Of a DNA stretch of 64,000 bases, positions 28,464 through 38,069 are shown piece by piece. Made by a program: the position numbers and the translations under genes. Origin of the DNA: Alkalihalobacillus pseudalcaliphilus (GTDB lineage: Bacteria > Bacillota > Bacilli > Bacillales > Bacillaceae_D); assembly GCA_001038565.1 (NCBI GenBank), contig LFJO01000003.1, positions 251,484-315,483 on the forward strand. The letters are read 5' to 3'. The notes beneath the pieces are model-generated. The model saw only the letters and a program-made list of their open reading frames with translations. It made no database searches and was not told where the DNA came from. Positions within the stretch are counted from its first letter, which is position 1. Each line of letters starts with the position of its first letter.

Positions 28464-30038
28464 ATGAACGAGAAACTTTTATCTTATAAAGAAAAGATAA
28501 CGAGCTATTGGACAGAAAGAACGGCCAATCAAAAAAAGTATTGGTTGATTGCAGCCATAGGAATTGTCGTATTTGTTAGCTTGTTACTGTTTTTTACTAC
28601 ACGAACTAATTTTGTTCCTTTATATAGTAATTTAAGTGTTCAAGAAACTGGTCAAATCAAAGAAACGTTGGATTCACGTGGTATAAGCTCCCAAGTCAGT
28701 CATGATGGTACAACCATTATGGTTCCAGATTCCTTAGTAGATAATCTCAAAGTAGAGCTGGCTGCAGAAGGAATTCCTAATACTGGTCAAATTGATTATA
28801 CAGCCATTAAGGACCAAATGGGTTTTGGAATGACAGACAATGAGTTTAGGGTTATTGAAAGGGCGGCCATTCAAACAGAACTACAAAATTTGATCAGCTC
28901 AATGGATGGTATTCGTCAGGCAAATGTCATGATTACATTACCTGAGGACAGTCTTTGGTTAAACGCTGAAACACAGCAAGCGACGGCAGCTGTTATTTTA
29001 AACTTGAATTCAGGTTATACATTAGATGCAAACCAGGTGAGAGGGCTTTATCACTTAGTATCTCGAAGTGTACCGAATCTCCCTATAGAGAATATCGGTA
29101 TCTCTGACCAAATGTTTAACAGTTATTTATATGAAGATGATAACACCTCATCAATACTTTCAGCATACGAACAACAAAGAAAGATTCAAAAGGATATTGA
29201 ACGTGATATCACGCAAAGTATTCAACAAATGTTAGGTACTTTGGTTGGCCCTGATAAGGTACTTATTTCTGTATCAACGGATATTGACTTCACGCAAGAA
29301 AATCGTGTGGAGCAACTCGTCACGCCCGTTAATGAGGAAACGATGGAAGGAATCGCTATTAGTGTTGAGAGAATTGAAGAGGCATATAGTGGTACAGGCT
29401 CTGAACCAGGAGGAATTGTTGGTAGTGGAGATGAGATTCCAAATTATCAAGGTGTAGATGGGACAGAAGAGTCCGAATGGGAACGCTCGGAGGAGAGAAT
29501 TAATTCAGAAGTAAATCGAATTAATCGTGAAATTGTTGAAAGTCCTTACCAAATTCGTGACTTAGGAATTCAAGTACTAGTAGAACCACCTGAGGGAATG
29601 GAAGAATTACCTTTGGAGCAACAAACAGATATTGCACAAATCTTAGCTACAATTGTGAAGACATCAATCCCAGTAGTGGATGGATTGGAGTTAACGGATG
29701 CGATGATCGGGGAGCGTGTGTTCGTCTCATCACATTCATTTAATGGCAAAGTTGAATTTGAAGAACCTATACAAATGGGAATTCCTACATTGATGTATGT
29801 CATTGCAGCTATATTAGTATTAATTATCATCGGACTTATCATTCTATTAATAAAAGGACGTAAGAAAGAAGTAATTGAGGAAGAAACAACTTCAGCTATT
29901 TCTTATGATATTGAAGATTTGTTAGGTGACGAAGAGTTAAGTGAACATGAAATGAAAAAAAGACAACTAGAAAAAATGGCAAAAGAAAAGCCAGAAGACT
30001 TCTCGAAGTTGCTACGAACTTGGTTATCTGAGGATTAG
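28464..30038 (+). CDS. fliF: Flagellar MS-ring protein FliF
   Basis: FliF, 524 residues, builds the MS ring in the cytoplasmic membrane. Membrane helices lie near residues 26-46 and 433-457. Between them are the ring-building motifs (LYSNLSVQE, the VERAAIQTELQNLI-type segment) and an acidic variable loop. The last ~30 residues (EMKKRQLEKMAKEKPEDFSKLLRTWL) form the FliG-binding tail. AGGAGGAG precedes the ATG. Confidence 0.97.
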   Translation: MNEKLLSYKEKITSYWTERTANQKKYWLIAAIGIVVFVSLLLFFTTRTNFVPLYSNLSVQETGQIKETLDSRGISSQVSHDGTTIMVPDSLVDNLKVELAAEGIPNTGQIDYTAIKDQMGFGMTDNEFRVIERAAIQTELQNLISSMDGIRQANVMITLPEDSLWLNAETQQATAAVILNLNSGYTLDANQVRGLYHLVSRSVPNLPIENIGISDQMFNSYLYEDDNTSSILSAYEQQRKIQKDIERDITQSIQQMLGTLVGPDKVLISVSTDIDFTQENRVEQLVTPVNEETMEGIAISVERIEEAYSGTGSEPGGIVGSGDEIPNYQGVDGTEESEWERSEERINSEVNRINREIVESPYQIRDLGIQVLVEPPEGMEELPLEQQTDIAQILATIVKTSIPVVDGLELTDAMIGERVFVSSHSFNGKVEFEEPIQMGIPTLMYVIAAILVLIIIGLIILLIKGRKKEVIEEETTSAISYDIEDLLGDEELSEHEMKKRQLEKMAKEKPEDFSKLLRTWLSED

Positions 30039-30051
30039 GAGGGCGTAAAAG

Positions 30052-31068
30052 TTGGCAAGAACACCCAAAAGAGGTTTAACTGGAAAACAAAAGGCAGCTG
30101 TCCTTCTTATTTCATTAGGTCCGGATGTGGCGGCAAATGTATATAAACACTTAAATGAAGAAGAAATTGAGCAATTAACCTTAGAAATATCAAACGTGAG
30201 AAAAGTAGAATCTGAAACAAAGGAAGAAATTCTTGAACAATTCCATGCTCTTGTATTAGCTCAGGACTATATCGCTCAAGGAGGAATTGGTTACGCTAAA
30301 AGCATATTAGAAAAAGCGTTAGGTGAAAATGCGGCCATGGATATTATCAACCGTCTCACATCGACACTTCAAGTACGTCCGTTTGACTTTGCGAGAAAAG
30401 CAGAGCCAGCACAGATTTTAAACTTTATACAAAATGAGCATCCGCAAACGATTGCCTTAATCCTTTCTTATTTAGAAAGTGAGCAAGCGGGACAAATTTT
30501 ATCAGAATTATCGCAAGAAGTTCAAGCCGATGTAGCGAAAAGAATTGCTTTAATGGACCGAACATCTCCTGAAATTATATATGAAGTAGAGTCCATCTTA
30601 GAACAAAAGCTTTCAGCGACCGTTACCCAAGATTACACGGATGCTGGTGGAATCGAATCTGTTGTAGATGTGTTAAATAGTGTTGATCGAAGTACAGAAA
30701 GAACGATTCTTGATGCTTTAGAGATTCAAGACCCAGAATTAGCTGAAGAAATTAAGAAAAGAATGTTTATCTTTGAAGATATCGTTACGTTGGATAATCG
30801 TTCAATACAACGCGTTATTCGTGACGTGGAGAATGATGACTTGCAGCTAGCACTCAAGGTAGCAAGCGATGAAGTGAAAGATGTTGTCTTAAGTAATATG
30901 TCAACACGAATGGCAGAGGCCTTTAAAGAAGAAATGGAATACATGGGGCCTGTCCGTTTACGTGATGTAGAAGAGGCTCAGTCAAGAATTGTCACGATTA
31001 TTCGCCGACTAGAAGAGGCCGGTGAAATTGTGATTGCACGTGGTGGAGGAGATGATATCGTTGTCTAG
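30052..31068 (+). CDS. fliG: Flagellar motor switch protein FliG
   Basis: FliG, 338 residues, is the C-ring protein that interacts with stator MotA and sets rotation direction. Visible segments are LTGKQKAAVLLISLGPD at the N-terminus, the EHPQTIALILSYL motif of the middle domain and the charged torque helix with DDLQLALKVASDEVKDVVL followed by NMSTRMAEAFKEEME. TTG at 30052 follows AGGAGGG. The 3' end overlaps fliH by 8 bp. Confidence 0.97.
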   Translation: MARTPKRGLTGKQKAAVLLISLGPDVAANVYKHLNEEEIEQLTLEISNVRKVESETKEEILEQFHALVLAQDYIAQGGIGYAKSILEKALGENAAMDIINRLTSTLQVRPFDFARKAEPAQILNFIQNEHPQTIALILSYLESEQAGQILSELSQEVQADVAKRIALMDRTSPEIIYEVESILEQKLSATVTQDYTDAGGIESVVDVLNSVDRSTERTILDALEIQDPELAEEIKKRMFIFEDIVTLDNRSIQRVIRDVENDDLQLALKVASDEVKDVVLSNMSTRMAEAFKEEMEYMGPVRLRDVEEAQSRIVTIIRRLEEAGEIVIARGGGDDIVV

Positions 31069-31852
31069 TATCATAAAGTCGACACAAGCTTTAGGAAAAG
31101 GAAAAGAGATAAAAATTCGAACTCTTACTAATTTTATACCCGATTTTGAAGTAGATGAAACGTCTCAGGTTCAAAAAGAAGAGAATTTCCAAGCTGAAAT
31201 CGAGCAAATAAGACTAGATGCGAAAAAGCAGGCAGAGGATATTTTAAATCAAGCTCAAAGAGAAGCTAAAGATTTGGAAGCTAAGCTTGAACAAAAGAGA
31301 ACAGAGCATTTGCAAGAGCTTGAACAATTAAAAGAAGAGGCCATTCAATCAGGTTATAAGCATGGCTTCTCACAAGGGAAAGAAGAGGCTTATCAGCAAT
31401 ATGTTCAATTAATATCTGAAGCGAATGGAATGATTGATTTAGCAAAAATAGATTATGACCATATGCTAGAAGAGGCTCAACCACAAATCATCGACATTGC
31501 CTATCGCTTAACCGAAAAAGTCTTGGGAGAACGCTTAACTGACTCCGAAGTTTACTGGTTCAAGATGTTAAAGCAAGTTATGACTGAGCTAAGGGAGCAT
31601 GAAGAGGTTAAAATTTACGTGCATCCAAATTGGTATGAGCAAACATTAAAGCAAAAGGAAGAGTTAAATCAGCTCTTAACCCGCACTGAAAAGCTCTATA
31701 TTTATTCAGATGTTTCCTTACCTGAATTAGGTTGTGTGGTAGAGACGAGGTTAGGCAAGTTAGAAGCTACCTTAGATAAGCAACTGAAGGAGTTAAAAAA
31801 ACAATTACTAGAATTGTTAGAGGAGTTACAAAATGATTCAACATCTCATTGA
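31061..31852 (+). CDS. fliH: Flagellar assembly protein FliH
   Basis: FliH, 263 residues, is the stator-like regulator of the FliI ATPase in flagellar export. A long charged coiled coil spans about residues 35-115 and the C-terminal FliH domain contains AQPQIIDIAYRLTEKVLGERL. The open frame begins further upstream, but TTG 31061 is correctly spaced from GGTGGAGGAG; the ATG at 31052 abuts that site. It overlaps fliG and fliI. Confidence 0.9.
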   Translation: MSSIIKSTQALGKGKEIKIRTLTNFIPDFEVDETSQVQKEENFQAEIEQIRLDAKKQAEDILNQAQREAKDLEAKLEQKRTEHLQELEQLKEEAIQSGYKHGFSQGKEEAYQQYVQLISEANGMIDLAKIDYDHMLEEAQPQIIDIAYRLTEKVLGERLTDSEVYWFKMLKQVMTELREHEEVKIYVHPNWYEQTLKQKEELNQLLTRTEKLYIYSDVSLPELGCVVETRLGKLEATLDKQLKELKKQLLELLEELQNDSTSH

Positions 31853-33149
31853 CAATATGAGTGATTTATCCCCTTATAAATGGTATGGAAAAGTCACACG
31901 AGTCGTTGGTCTAACTATAGAAGCAAAAGGACCACAAGCTTCTGTAGGTGAATTATGTTACATCCTTGTGGGAAAAAAAAATACGCAAAGGGTAAAGGCG
32001 GAAGTTGTAGGATTTCGTGATGATGATGTGCTCTTAATGCCTCTTCATTCGACAACGGCCATTTCGCCAGGTTGTCTCGTTGAAGCGACCGGGAAACCAC
32101 TTGAAGTAAAAGTTGGACATTCTCTTATTGGAAAAGTGATTGATGGTGCTGGCCAATTGTTAACAGGCCAATCATTACCAAAGGGGCTTACGTCCTATCC
32201 AACTGAAAACGAACCACCAAACCCATTATTACGACCTCGAATTGAAGAGCCGTTAAGTTTAGGCGTAAGAGCGATTGATACATTTCTAACAGTAGGGAAA
32301 GGGCAGCGTGTTGGGATTTTTGCCGGTAGTGGGGTAGGTAAAAGTACATTGATGGCAATGATTGCTAAAAGCTCTGCTGCTGATATCAATGTTATTGCCT
32401 TAATCGGTGAGCGTGGTCGTGAGGTAAAGGATTTTATCGAGCGTGACCTAGGAGAAGAAGGGATGAAGAATACGATTATGGTCGTTGCCACATCCGATCA
32501 GCCAGCATTAATGCGCATAAAAGGGGCATTAACCGCTACAGCGATTGCTGAATATTTTCGTGACCAAGGTATGAATGTCAATTTAATGATGGATTCTGTC
32601 ACACGTTTTGCGATGGCTCAGCGTGAAATTGGACTTGCAATTGGTGAGCCACCAACGACAAAAGGATATACACCAAGCGTATTCGCGATGTTGCCTCAGT
32701 TATTAGAACGCTCAGGAACGAGTGAGAATGGTAGTATTACGGCTTTTTATACTGTTTTAGTTGATGGTGATGATATGAATGAACCGATCGCTGATGCGGT
32801 TCGTGGGATTTTGGACGGTCATTTTGTTTTAGAGCGACAATTAGCCAATAAAGGTCATTACCCAGCCATCAATATTTTAAAAAGTATTAGTAGAGTTATG
32901 GATGATATCGTACAAACAGAACATAGTCAGCTTGCTAAGAAAATTAGAGGGATTTTGTCGACATACTTAGAGGCGGAAGATTTAATTCAGATTGGTGCAT
33001 ACAAAAAAGGTTCTTCGCCTAATATTGATGAAGCTATTTCTGTGTATCCGGCGATTTTAGCATTTTTGCAGCAACAGACAGATGAGCTTAGTACATTGCA
33101 ACAATCTATTCAACAATTTCTCCAGCAATTTGGTCAAGAGGTGAGGTAA
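31833..33149 (+). CDS. fliI: Flagellum-specific ATP synthase FliI
   Basis: FliI, 438 residues, is the ATPase of the flagellar type III export apparatus, related to F1-ATPase beta. Walker A is AGSGVGKST at residues 164-172; the GERGREVKDF, DSVTRFAMAQREIGLA and SGTSENGSITAFYTVLVDGDD segments are typical. It overlaps fliH by 20 bp, with GAGGAG six bases before the ATG. Confidence 0.97.
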   Translation: MIQHLIDNMSDLSPYKWYGKVTRVVGLTIEAKGPQASVGELCYILVGKKNTQRVKAEVVGFRDDDVLLMPLHSTTAISPGCLVEATGKPLEVKVGHSLIGKVIDGAGQLLTGQSLPKGLTSYPTENEPPNPLLRPRIEEPLSLGVRAIDTFLTVGKGQRVGIFAGSGVGKSTLMAMIAKSSAADINVIALIGERGREVKDFIERDLGEEGMKNTIMVVATSDQPALMRIKGALTATAIAEYFRDQGMNVNLMMDSVTRFAMAQREIGLAIGEPPTTKGYTPSVFAMLPQLLERSGTSENGSITAFYTVLVDGDDMNEPIADAVRGILDGHFVLERQLANKGHYPAINILKSISRVMDDIVQTEHSQLAKKIRGILSTYLEAEDLIQIGAYKKGSSPNIDEAISVYPAILAFLQQQTDELSTLQQSIQQFLQQFGQEVR

Positions 33150-33151
33150 CT

Positions 33152-33589
33152 TTGAATTTTCATTTTTCTCTTCATAAAGTAATGGATTTAAAAGAAAGAG
33201 AGAAAAAAGAAGGGCAATCGATGTATGCGATGGCGGTGCAAGATTTCGAGCAGAAGGCAACCGTTTTATATAATCTATTGAAAACAAAGGAGACACTAGA
33301 AGCAGATGCTAGAGAGCGAATTGTTTCTGGTATTTTGATCAGAGATATCCAACAGCAAGAGTCACAGTTTCTCCGTTTGCAAAATGAGATTAATCAACAA
33401 CAGCAAAAGACAAATATGGCGAGACATCAAATGCAATTAAAGCAGCATGAATTAATGGAGCGTACGGTTGAGTTCAAAAAGTATGAAAAAATGAAAAATA
33501 TAAAGCGAAGTCAATTTGTGGAAGAACAGAAGCAAAGTGAACGAAAGATGATGGATGAACTTTCGACGATGATGTATGCAAAAAGGTGA
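33152..33589 (+). CDS. fliJ: Flagellar export protein FliJ
   Basis: FliJ, 145 residues, is a coiled-coil export chaperone escort that resembles the gamma stalk of F-ATPases. The protein is almost entirely charged helix from residue 10 on, with many Gln and Lys. The start is TTG at 33152 after GAGGTGAGG, two bases after fliI. Assignment rests on position, length and coiled-coil nature, including the N-terminal HKVMDLKEREKKE. Confidence 0.92.
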   Translation: MNFHFSLHKVMDLKEREKKEGQSMYAMAVQDFEQKATVLYNLLKTKETLEADARERIVSGILIRDIQQQESQFLRLQNEINQQQQKTNMARHQMQLKQHELMERTVEFKKYEKMKNIKRSQFVEEQKQSERKMMDELSTMMYAKR

Positions 33590-33603
33590 AAGGGGGAGGA
33601 CTG

Positions 33604-34185
33604 ATGACAGAAATGAAAAAACCTAAAAAATCGACGTGGTTTTTCATGGTTTTCCTCATTCCGATTATTGTCATAGTTACATTTGCTGTCGTAGCTTGGA
33701 TGGTTATCGATGATTCTGCACAAGAGCGTTTCAAGCAATGGTCAAGTTCACTTCCGGTTGTATCCAACTTTGTTCAAACGAATGCAGAGGGGAACAACAT
33801 AGTCGAACAGATTGAAGTATTAGAAGGAAGAGTATTAGAAGCGGAAAATCAAGTTGGTATTTTGCATAGTGAACTACAAGCAAAGGAACAGCATATTCAA
33901 GATCTAGAAGCGGATAATGAGCAATTAACCGAACAACTCAGTGTGGAAGCCGATTTTACTGCCGGTGAAACAAGCGAGTTTGAGAGTAATTCGGCAAACG
34001 ACTCTATTGCTCAAATCTATGAGAATATGTCGGCAAAAAATGCTGCAAGAATTATTTCTGAGCTTAACCTTGATGAAACCATTTATCATTTGATGGAAAT
34101 CGCACCCGATCATCGTAGTAATATTATTGCTCGTTTAGAAAGTGAGCGAGCTGCTGAAATCATGAAAAGATTGGCCCAGTATTAA
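33604..34185 (+). CDS. ylxF: Flagellar operon protein YlxF (MgtE N-like)
   Basis: A 193-residue membrane-anchored protein at the ylxF position. One membrane helix covers about residues 13-35. A coiled coil follows (~65-115), and the C-terminus has the MgtE intracellular N-domain pattern IYENMSAKNAARIISELN...RSNIIARLESERAAEIM. Its role in flagellar assembly is unclear; MotE of alpha-proteobacteria has a similar layout. ATG at 33604 is chosen because AAAGGGGGAGGA precedes it; the longer frame starts within that site. Confidence 0.85.
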   Translation: MTEMKKPKKSTWFFMVFLIPIIVIVTFAVVAWMVIDDSAQERFKQWSSSLPVVSNFVQTNAEGNNIVEQIEVLEGRVLEAENQVGILHSELQAKEQHIQDLEADNEQLTEQLSVEADFTAGETSEFESNSANDSIAQIYENMSAKNAARIISELNLDETIYHLMEIAPDHRSNIIARLESERAAEIMKRLAQY

Positions 34186-34218
34186 TATACGTAGAAGTTG
34201 AAAGGAGGTGAAAAGAAA

Positions 34219-35604
34219 ATGACGATGGTTCAGCAGATTCATTCACTTGTTACATATACTCAAGCTTCTAGTAAAGAATTAACAAGCACTAACGTACATT
34301 TTGCTGAGCTCCTGCAAAGTTCAATGCCAGTAAGTGATCAAGAAAGTCAAACGTCAGAGGAACTAGACCTGGAACAAGTGCTTAAAAAACTTGAAGAGTT
34401 TCTACTCGCTAGCCCGAACAATTCAAAAGAGGAAGAAATCGGTTTAGGTCAAGCTCATGCACCTGATCTTATCAACGAGCTTGTGGCAACAGATAATCCT
34501 TCAAATGTACTACGAGATGGGAACCTAACTGAAGAAGCTTTACAGCAGATAACGGCATGGTTCTCTGCATATATGCAAACAGAAGGGCAGACCATTTCTA
34601 CTCAAGAAAATCCACAGTTGGTAGAAATGATTCATTTAATAAGTGACCTTGCCAACTTATTTCCAGAACAGCTTGAACATTTATTACAGAGCGAGGTAGA
34701 AAGTAATAAAGATATTCAAGAAACTGGTGAAAATCAACTTTTGGTCCTTATTCAGCAACTCGTACAATTGGACCAAAATCAATGGATGCAAATTGAAAGT
34801 CAGGTTGTTAAAAAAGGACAAGAACAACAAGAGCCCGATGTCTGGCAGCGTTTTATGTATTTTGTGAGAGAACAAGTTCAGCATGCTGTTCAAAAAGCTA
34901 GTAGTCATGAGAGCCCTTCTCATCAATCTTTCAACCTACAAAACAACAATGTGACTTTTGCTACTCCGTTCAGGAATCATAGTGGTGACCACCAAGCTTC
35001 CAAAGCGCCATTTATGGTCAATAACTTACATGGACTCGATCAAGCGGTTACGACAACAACACAACACGGATTGCTTGAAGGTGGCAATGCTCAAGGTCTA
35101 GAAGCTGAACGTTTTAATGGTTCTATGTTTTTGTCTCAGGTTGAGCAAGCGACGATTCGTTTAGGTGTTCATCAAGAACCAGCAGTTGTTCAAAATCAAT
35201 TTTTGAAACAATTAGAGCAAATATTTCAAAGACAGCTTTTACAAAATACGCAATTGACCGATACACAGACGATTCAAGTAAGGCTTTTTCCAGAGCATTT
35301 AGGGCGGTTGGATATTCAATTGACTGTCCAAGAAGGTCAAGTAATAGCTAAGATCTTGACGCAAACGGCTGGTGCAAGAGAATTAGTAGAATCGCAACTG
35401 CCACAACTTAGACAAGCGCTTGCCCAACAGCAATTACATCTTGATAAAGTGGAAGTTAGTGAACAACGTGAGAAATTTGAAGGAAATCAGCAATCCAAGC
35501 AAGAGAAAGAGCAACCTCAGTCGCAACTATTTTTTGAAAATGAGGAAGATGAAGCTGATTTTTATGAATGGCTAGAAACTTACTCATTTGATGAAACTAT
35601 TTAA
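34219..35604 (+). CDS. fliK: Flagellar hook-length control protein FliK
   Basis: FliK, 461 residues, measures hook length and triggers the FlhB export switch. The N-terminal ~330 residues are low-complexity and rich in Gln, Ser and Glu. The C-terminal hook-control domain (~340-425) is clear: VRLFPEHLGRLDIQLTVQEG, then ELVESQLPQLRQALAQQQL. The ATG at 34219 follows AAAGGAGGTG. flgD overlaps the 3' end only if a longer start is used; its likely start lies 16 bp beyond. Confidence 0.93.
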   Translation: MTMVQQIHSLVTYTQASSKELTSTNVHFAELLQSSMPVSDQESQTSEELDLEQVLKKLEEFLLASPNNSKEEEIGLGQAHAPDLINELVATDNPSNVLRDGNLTEEALQQITAWFSAYMQTEGQTISTQENPQLVEMIHLISDLANLFPEQLEHLLQSEVESNKDIQETGENQLLVLIQQLVQLDQNQWMQIESQVVKKGQEQQEPDVWQRFMYFVREQVQHAVQKASSHESPSHQSFNLQNNNVTFATPFRNHSGDHQASKAPFMVNNLHGLDQAVTTTTQHGLLEGGNAQGLEAERFNGSMFLSQVEQATIRLGVHQEPAVVQNQFLKQLEQIFQRQLLQNTQLTDTQTIQVRLFPEHLGRLDIQLTVQEGQVIAKILTQTAGARELVESQLPQLRQALAQQQLHLDKVEVSEQREKFEGNQQSKQEKEQPQSQLFFENEEDEADFYEWLETYSFDETI

Positions 35605-35620
35605 TGGAGGGAGGATAATT

Positions 35621-36106
35621 ATGGCAACGGTTAATACGGATTTATGGCTTTCGAGTCTACAACAACAACAACGTAGCACTTCTAATAATATGTTAGGTAA
35701 AGATGACTTTTTGAAGTTACTTATTGCACAAATGCAAAATCAAGATCCAACGAATCCAATGGATGACCGTGAGTTCATTGCTCAAATGGCTCAGTTTTCA
35801 AGTCTAGAGCAAATGACGAATATGAATCAGTCTATTCAATATTTGGCAGATACACAAATTACTCAAAGCTTAGTTACACACAGTGAATTAATCGGTAAAA
35901 ATGTTCAATGGATGCAGTTAGTCGATCGTGATGATGGCGTCGGTCAAGATGTTCAATATTTAGAAAATGACGTGGTTTCAGTCAAGATAGAGATGGATGG
36001 AAGTATTCGATTATTGCTTGATAACCAAACATGGATTAGTAACTTCCAATTAGTTCAAGTCGAGCCAGTTAGTAAGGAACAAGATGACAAGGAGATAGAG
36101 TCATAG
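35621..36106 (+). CDS. flgD: Flagellar hook assembly protein FlgD
   Basis: FlgD (YlxG in older B. subtilis naming), 161 residues, caps the growing hook. The family core GKDDFLKLLIAQMQNQDP, NPMDDREFIAQMAQFSSLEQM lies near residues 26-66. The protein is shorter than enterobacterial FlgD, as usual in Bacilli. The ATG at 35621 follows GGAGGGAGG. Confidence 0.94.
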   Translation: MATVNTDLWLSSLQQQQRSTSNNMLGKDDFLKLLIAQMQNQDPTNPMDDREFIAQMAQFSSLEQMTNMNQSIQYLADTQITQSLVTHSELIGKNVQWMQLVDRDDGVGQDVQYLENDVVSVKIEMDGSIRLLLDNQTWISNFQLVQVEPVSKEQDDKEIES

Positions 36107-36119
36107 GATGGGGATTCAT

Positions 36120-36497
36120 ATGGATAAACAAACAATCGCCTCCTTGCAAGCACTCCACCCGCATCCTCTACCTATTAAACATTCGGAAAGAAAGGGAGAT
36201 ACTTCTTTTAAAGATTTATTTCTTAAAGAGCTGTCAGAACCACTGAAGGTAAGTAAGCATGCCAAAGGACGAATGGAAGAAAGAGGGATTGTGATAGGGG
36301 CTCAAACTTGGGATATGATTCATCAAAAAATCAAACAAGCCCAGAAAATGGGGGTACAAGATTCACTTGTGCTTACAAATGATGCCGCACTTATTATTAG
36401 TGCCAAAAATGAAACGGTCATTACGGCGTTAAATCGTGAAGAAGCCAATGAACAAATTTTTACAAATATTAATGGAACGATTTTAATTAATGACTAA
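36120..36497 (+). CDS. Flagellar operon protein, TIGR02530-like
   Basis: A 125-residue soluble protein between flgD and flgE. It has the KHAKGRMEERGI motif near residues 45-56 and ends with INGTILIND, as in the flagellar operon protein family seen at this position in many Bacilli. Its function is not known; the location suggests a hook assembly role. ATG at 36120 is preceded by AGGATGGGG; an in-frame ATG at 36108 with a worse site would add four residues. Confidence 0.82.
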   Translation: MDKQTIASLQALHPHPLPIKHSERKGDTSFKDLFLKELSEPLKVSKHAKGRMEERGIVIGAQTWDMIHQKIKQAQKMGVQDSLVLTNDAALIISAKNETVITALNREEANEQIFTNINGTILIND

Positions 36498-36590
36498 AAA
36501 TGATTAAAAAAAGCTGGACCTTAATAGGAAGCTTTAATCTACTGAATGACAGATGTAGATAACCACTTAAAACTAAAGGAGTGTTCATTC

Positions 36591-37442
36591 ATGTTACGTT
36601 CAATGTATGCCGGGATTTCTGGTATGAAAAACTCACAAATCAAGTTAGATACGATTGGAAACAATATTGCCAACGTTAATACGTTCGGTTTTAAGAAAGG
36701 GAGAACGACTTTCTCTGATATGGTTTCACAAGAATTATCAGGTGCTACAGCACCGGTTGCAGGTGGTCGAGGAGGTATTAATGCTGCTCAAGTTGGCTTA
36801 GGTATGCAGCTAGCGTCGATTGATACAATCCACACGCAAGGAAGCTTACAAAATACGAGTAGAGCACTAGATTTAGGTATTTCTGGTGACGGATATTTTG
36901 TTGTTAATGATGGTGAGTCAGATTACTACACTAGAGCAGGTAACTTTTATCTGGATGCGGAAGGAAACCTAGTCAATTCAAGTGGTTTAAAGCTCCAAAG
37001 TAGTGCAGGCGAAGATATTAACTTCTTAGCGATTGCAAATGGTGGAGACATGCCAGCTGATTTAGAAGAAGCTTTAAACAATATTAAAAGCTTTTCAATT
37101 GGTGCCGATGGCTCCATAAACATTATTGACTCAGAAGGAAATCTAGTTCCTACTGAAGTGCAAATAGGTTTAGCTAAATTTGCCAATGCTGAAGGTTTAG
37201 CAAAGGCCGGTGATAATCTATTTGTCACAACACCAAACTCAGGACCGGCACCAGCTGAATTATCGACACCAGGTGCTGGAGGTACCGGTAGTTTAGTCGC
37301 TGGTACATTAGAGATGTCAAATGTTGATTTATCAGAGGAATTCACGGAAATGATCGTCGCTCAACGAGGCTTCCAAGCAAACACACGAATTATCACAACT
37401 TCAGATGATATTTTACAAGAGTTAATTAATTTAAAACGATAA
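36591..37442 (+). CDS. flgE: Flagellar hook protein FlgE (FlgG-like)
   Basis: A 283-residue hook/rod-family protein at the flgE position, often annotated flgG because of its size. The N-terminus MLRSMYAGISGMKNSQ and GNNIANVNTFGFKKGRTTF are typical, as are GDGYFVVND in the middle and the C-terminal EMIVAQRGFQANTRIITTSDDILQELINLKR. The ATG at 36591 follows AAAGGAGTG. It is followed by a 402-bp gap filled by a dispersed repeat, the largest break inside this operon. Confidence 0.94.
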   Translation: MLRSMYAGISGMKNSQIKLDTIGNNIANVNTFGFKKGRTTFSDMVSQELSGATAPVAGGRGGINAAQVGLGMQLASIDTIHTQGSLQNTSRALDLGISGDGYFVVNDGESDYYTRAGNFYLDAEGNLVNSSGLKLQSSAGEDINFLAIANGGDMPADLEEALNNIKSFSIGADGSINIIDSEGNLVPTEVQIGLAKFANAEGLAKAGDNLFVTTPNSGPAPAELSTPGAGGTGSLVAGTLEMSNVDLSEEFTEMIVAQRGFQANTRIITTSDDILQELINLKR

Positions 37443-37844
37443 ATCGTTAAAAGTGAACCTAATGATATAACCAGTAGCTTAACCATAGTGATTAACATTT
37501 AACTGGTGGCATCATTCAATAATGGTTTTGAGAATTCTCACATTTTGCCGTAACCCCGCCGTTTTTTGGACGTTAGCTCGAAAAGCGTGCTCAAAAAGAT
37601 TCAGTGCACCGCACAAACAGTCGCCACCAACAAAGATGAAAGTAGTGGCGACTGTTCAAACTGTTGGCCCGTTTACTAATCGATCACCATCAGGAGTCGG
37701 CTTGAACAAACAGGGAGGACTGTCCTACTAAGGTCATTTATCGCAAGATGGATGACGAGCTAACTTCACGGCACAATCTATCGCCTATAAGTAACTTTCA
37801 TATAAAATAAAAAGGAGAAGGGTCACACAAACCCGACAGTACCG
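37443..37844. other. Repeat-filled gap inside the fla/che operon
   Basis: No gene is visible here. Most of it is a dispersed repeat (37497-37645 and trailing motifs to ~37810), including a perfect 10-bp hairpin CAGTCGCCAC/GTGGCGACTG (37618-37627/37645-37654). No U tract follows the hairpins. AAAAGGAGAAGGG at 37810-37822 could be the original swrD ribosome binding site but lies 23 bases before the swrD ATG. Confidence 0.75.
37497..37645 (+). repeat. Dispersed repeat family 2, copy within the fla/che operon
   Basis: The motif order is TTTAACTGGTGG, CATTCAATAATGG, TTTTGAG, GCCGTAACCCCGCC, TTTTTTGGACGTTAGC, CAAAAAGATTCAG, GCACCGCACAAACAG and CCACCAACAAAGATGAAAG. It matches the minus-strand copy at 7261-7456 and the copy at 63515-63665. 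The downstream TAAGTAACTTTCATATAAAA (about 37790) matches the 3' end of the family 1 copies. Confidence 0.8.
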
Positions 37845-38069
37845 ATGATTGAACTAAATCGATTAAATGGAAATGCATTCTTAATTAATATTCTTCAAAT
37901 TGAACAAATCGAATCATTACCAGATACTACGATTACCCTATTAAACGGTAAAAAGTTAGTTGTAAAAAATGACCTCTCAGAAGTTTATACGAAAATCAAT
38001 GAACTTTATCAATACATTGGTCTAGGTGAGCTTCACAAGGAAATAGGAGAAAAAAATGAAGAAGAATAA
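37845..38069 (+). CDS. swrD: Swarming motility protein SwrD (FlbD family)
   Basis: SwrD (YlzI), 74 residues, raises flagellar motor power in B. subtilis swarming. The sequence has the family pattern MIELNRLNG, LQIEQIESLPDTTITLLNGKK and a final EVYTKINELYQYIG. No ribosome binding site stands directly before the ATG: GGAGAAGGG lies 23 bases upstream, with a GGGT/ACCC stem possible in between. It overlaps fliL by 14 bp. Its normal upstream contact with flgE is interrupted by a repeat. Confidence 0.9.
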   Translation: MIELNRLNGNAFLINILQIEQIESLPDTTITLLNGKKLVVKNDLSEVYTKINELYQYIGLGELHKEIGEKNEEE

